Source: Branchiostoma belcheri
Taxonomy: Eukaryota > Chordata > Leptocardii > Amphioxiformes > Branchiostomatidae
Length of the DNA stretch: 64,000 bases
Assembly (NCBI RefSeq): GCF_001625305.1
Contig: NW_017803291.1
Coordinates: forward strand, 150,619 to 214,618
Direction: 5' to 3'
Positions 63,350-64,000 of this stretch are shown piece by piece. Below the pieces are notes generated by a model. The model saw only the letters and a list, made by a program, of their open reading frames with translations. It was not told the origin of the DNA and did no database searches. Every line of letters starts with the position of its first letter. Within the stretch, counting starts at the first letter, position 1. A program made the position numbers and the translations under genes.

Positions 63350-63492
63350 TTGCAACGAAAGTGTTGTTTGTACTGCCATCGAGCATGGCAGTGAATGCTA
63401 TATCCTTATCTGCAGAGAGGGGACCCTGTACATGTTCACCCAGGGTAACTCTGACAGTACCAGGTGTTACATTTGCCGTGACTGGTTGCACT
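63350..63492 (-). CDS. KTGGK exon of the minus-strand gene
   Basis: Between a possible acceptor (ttcaaacag) and a gtaagg donor the frame reads QPVTANVTPGTVRVTLGEHV, then QGPLSADKDIAFTAM, then NNTFVAKTGGK. It parallels the exon at 33076-33281 (GPLTPDLQDALCAM ... VKTGGK). No defects. Function unknown. Confidence 0.5.
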
Positions 63493-63499
63493 GTTTGAA

Positions 63500-63988
63500 G
63501 TAAGTAGACAGGAGGAGGCGGGGTGGCACAAACATGAGGACTTGTATTAGGGGGAGGGCTGACTTGTTTATCTGGTTTATATAATTACTACTAGTACTAT
63601 TACTAGCACATGGAGATGTTTTTTCTTCAGCCCTTGGACGACCAGTAGATTTGTTTCTCTTACGTCGCCAACCTATCCCGTCAACAGTGCGGATACTTTC
63701 TCGCAGTGTGCATGGACAATCATTGCCATGGTGATACCATGGCAACCTTTTGGGCTTGCCCTGTTTTGGGGGGCTTGTACAGTTTTGCCCTGCTCTTGTT
63801 GCAAAAGTAGGGTGGGTGCTGGTCACTCCTATCTCTTCGCACGGCACAGCTTTTAAGATTTTATCTGCAAGTCAAGAAACTGATTCGGATGAAGTTTTTG
63901 CAGCATTTCTTTCTTGTGTGAGGGCTACATCTCCGCAAAACTTACACAATTTAGAAATTTTGTTACTAGGTAGTTGTAATTCAGACAT
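63500..63988 (-). CDS. N-terminal region of the minus-strand gene (Cys-rich, AT-hook-like)
   Basis: ATG at 63986-63988 starts MSELQLPSNKISKLCKFCGD, stopping after SESVS unless spliced at the ttgacttgcag acceptor. The next segment (KILKAVPCEEIGV ... PWYHHGNDCPCTLRESIRTV, then GWRRKRNKSTGRPRAEEKTS) is open. C-x2-C, CPC and a GRPR AT-hook-like motif suggest a DNA-binding N-terminus. The order with the KTGGK and GGDQGGG exons supports one multi-exon gene running off toward 61.3 kb. Confidence 0.45.
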
Positions 63989-64000
63989 AGTAGTACACAA

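Overview
The window reads as draft-assembled animal DNA: AT-rich, intron-containing, with two runs of N (20781-21278 and 32920-33075) and packed with transposable elements. The element mix (a PAT/Ngaro-type tyrosine-recombinase retroelement with split direct repeats, a CR1/Jockey-like LINE, THAP+DDE transposases, piggyBac, pogo, MULE-like exons with a CaRF-like domain, Penelope GIY-YIG, TAA-flanked MITEs) suggests a marine invertebrate deuterostome, most likely a lancelet (Branchiostoma). That is an inference from family content, not a database match. No housekeeping gene, rRNA, tRNA or CRISPR array was recognised. Exon edges are read by eye from AG/GT signals and may be off by a base.

Layout. 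1-4.2 kb: a nearly whole LINE on the minus strand. 4.5-5.2 kb: a transposase-like fragment (-). 5.48-6.0 kb: a MITE with 25-bp perfect terminal inverted repeats (TIRs) and TAA target duplications. 6.2-9.6 kb: an eroded multi-exon THAP/DDE_Tnp_4 transposase gene, with a GC-rich foldback inside it. 10-10.76 kb: a second foldback MITE. 11.4-16.6 kb: exons of an unclassified, repeatedly copied gene family, here called the GLSGA family after its best motif. 17.2-17.9 kb: an SGNH-hydrolase-like pseudogene. 18.1-19.1 kb: MULE-like exons. 19.16-22.48 kb: a 3.3-kb element with very long inverted arms, bounded by TTAA. 23-24.7 kb: a pogo-like transposase fragment and a GLSGA-family 3' exon. 25.35-27.1 kb: a piggyBac remnant.

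27.7-32.1 kb holds an unrecognised dispersed gene fragment, a 21-bp minisatellite, CaRF-like and MULE catalytic exons, and a LINE end. 33.1-35 kb is a small-exon gene with two CCHC knuckles followed by a triplicated microexon/intron unit. 35.3-43.1 kb is a patchwork of duplicated exon fragments (YqaJ-like, SWIM-like, MULE and GLSGA 3' exons) with Penelope and LINE pieces. 43-53 kb is mostly featureless, except for two minus-strand sets of the fragment first seen at 28 kb. 53.19-60.19 kb is the PAT/Ngaro element, whose split repeats look identical by eye, so it is young. 61.3-64 kb carries another GLSGA-like gene on the minus strand.

The features do not form an operon or pathway. The window is a transposon graveyard with some young residents. 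The most promising undescribed content is the dispersed multi-exon GLSGA family, and the co-occurrence of CaRF/MULE, SWIM-like and YqaJ-like exons, which may be parts of one modular transposon.
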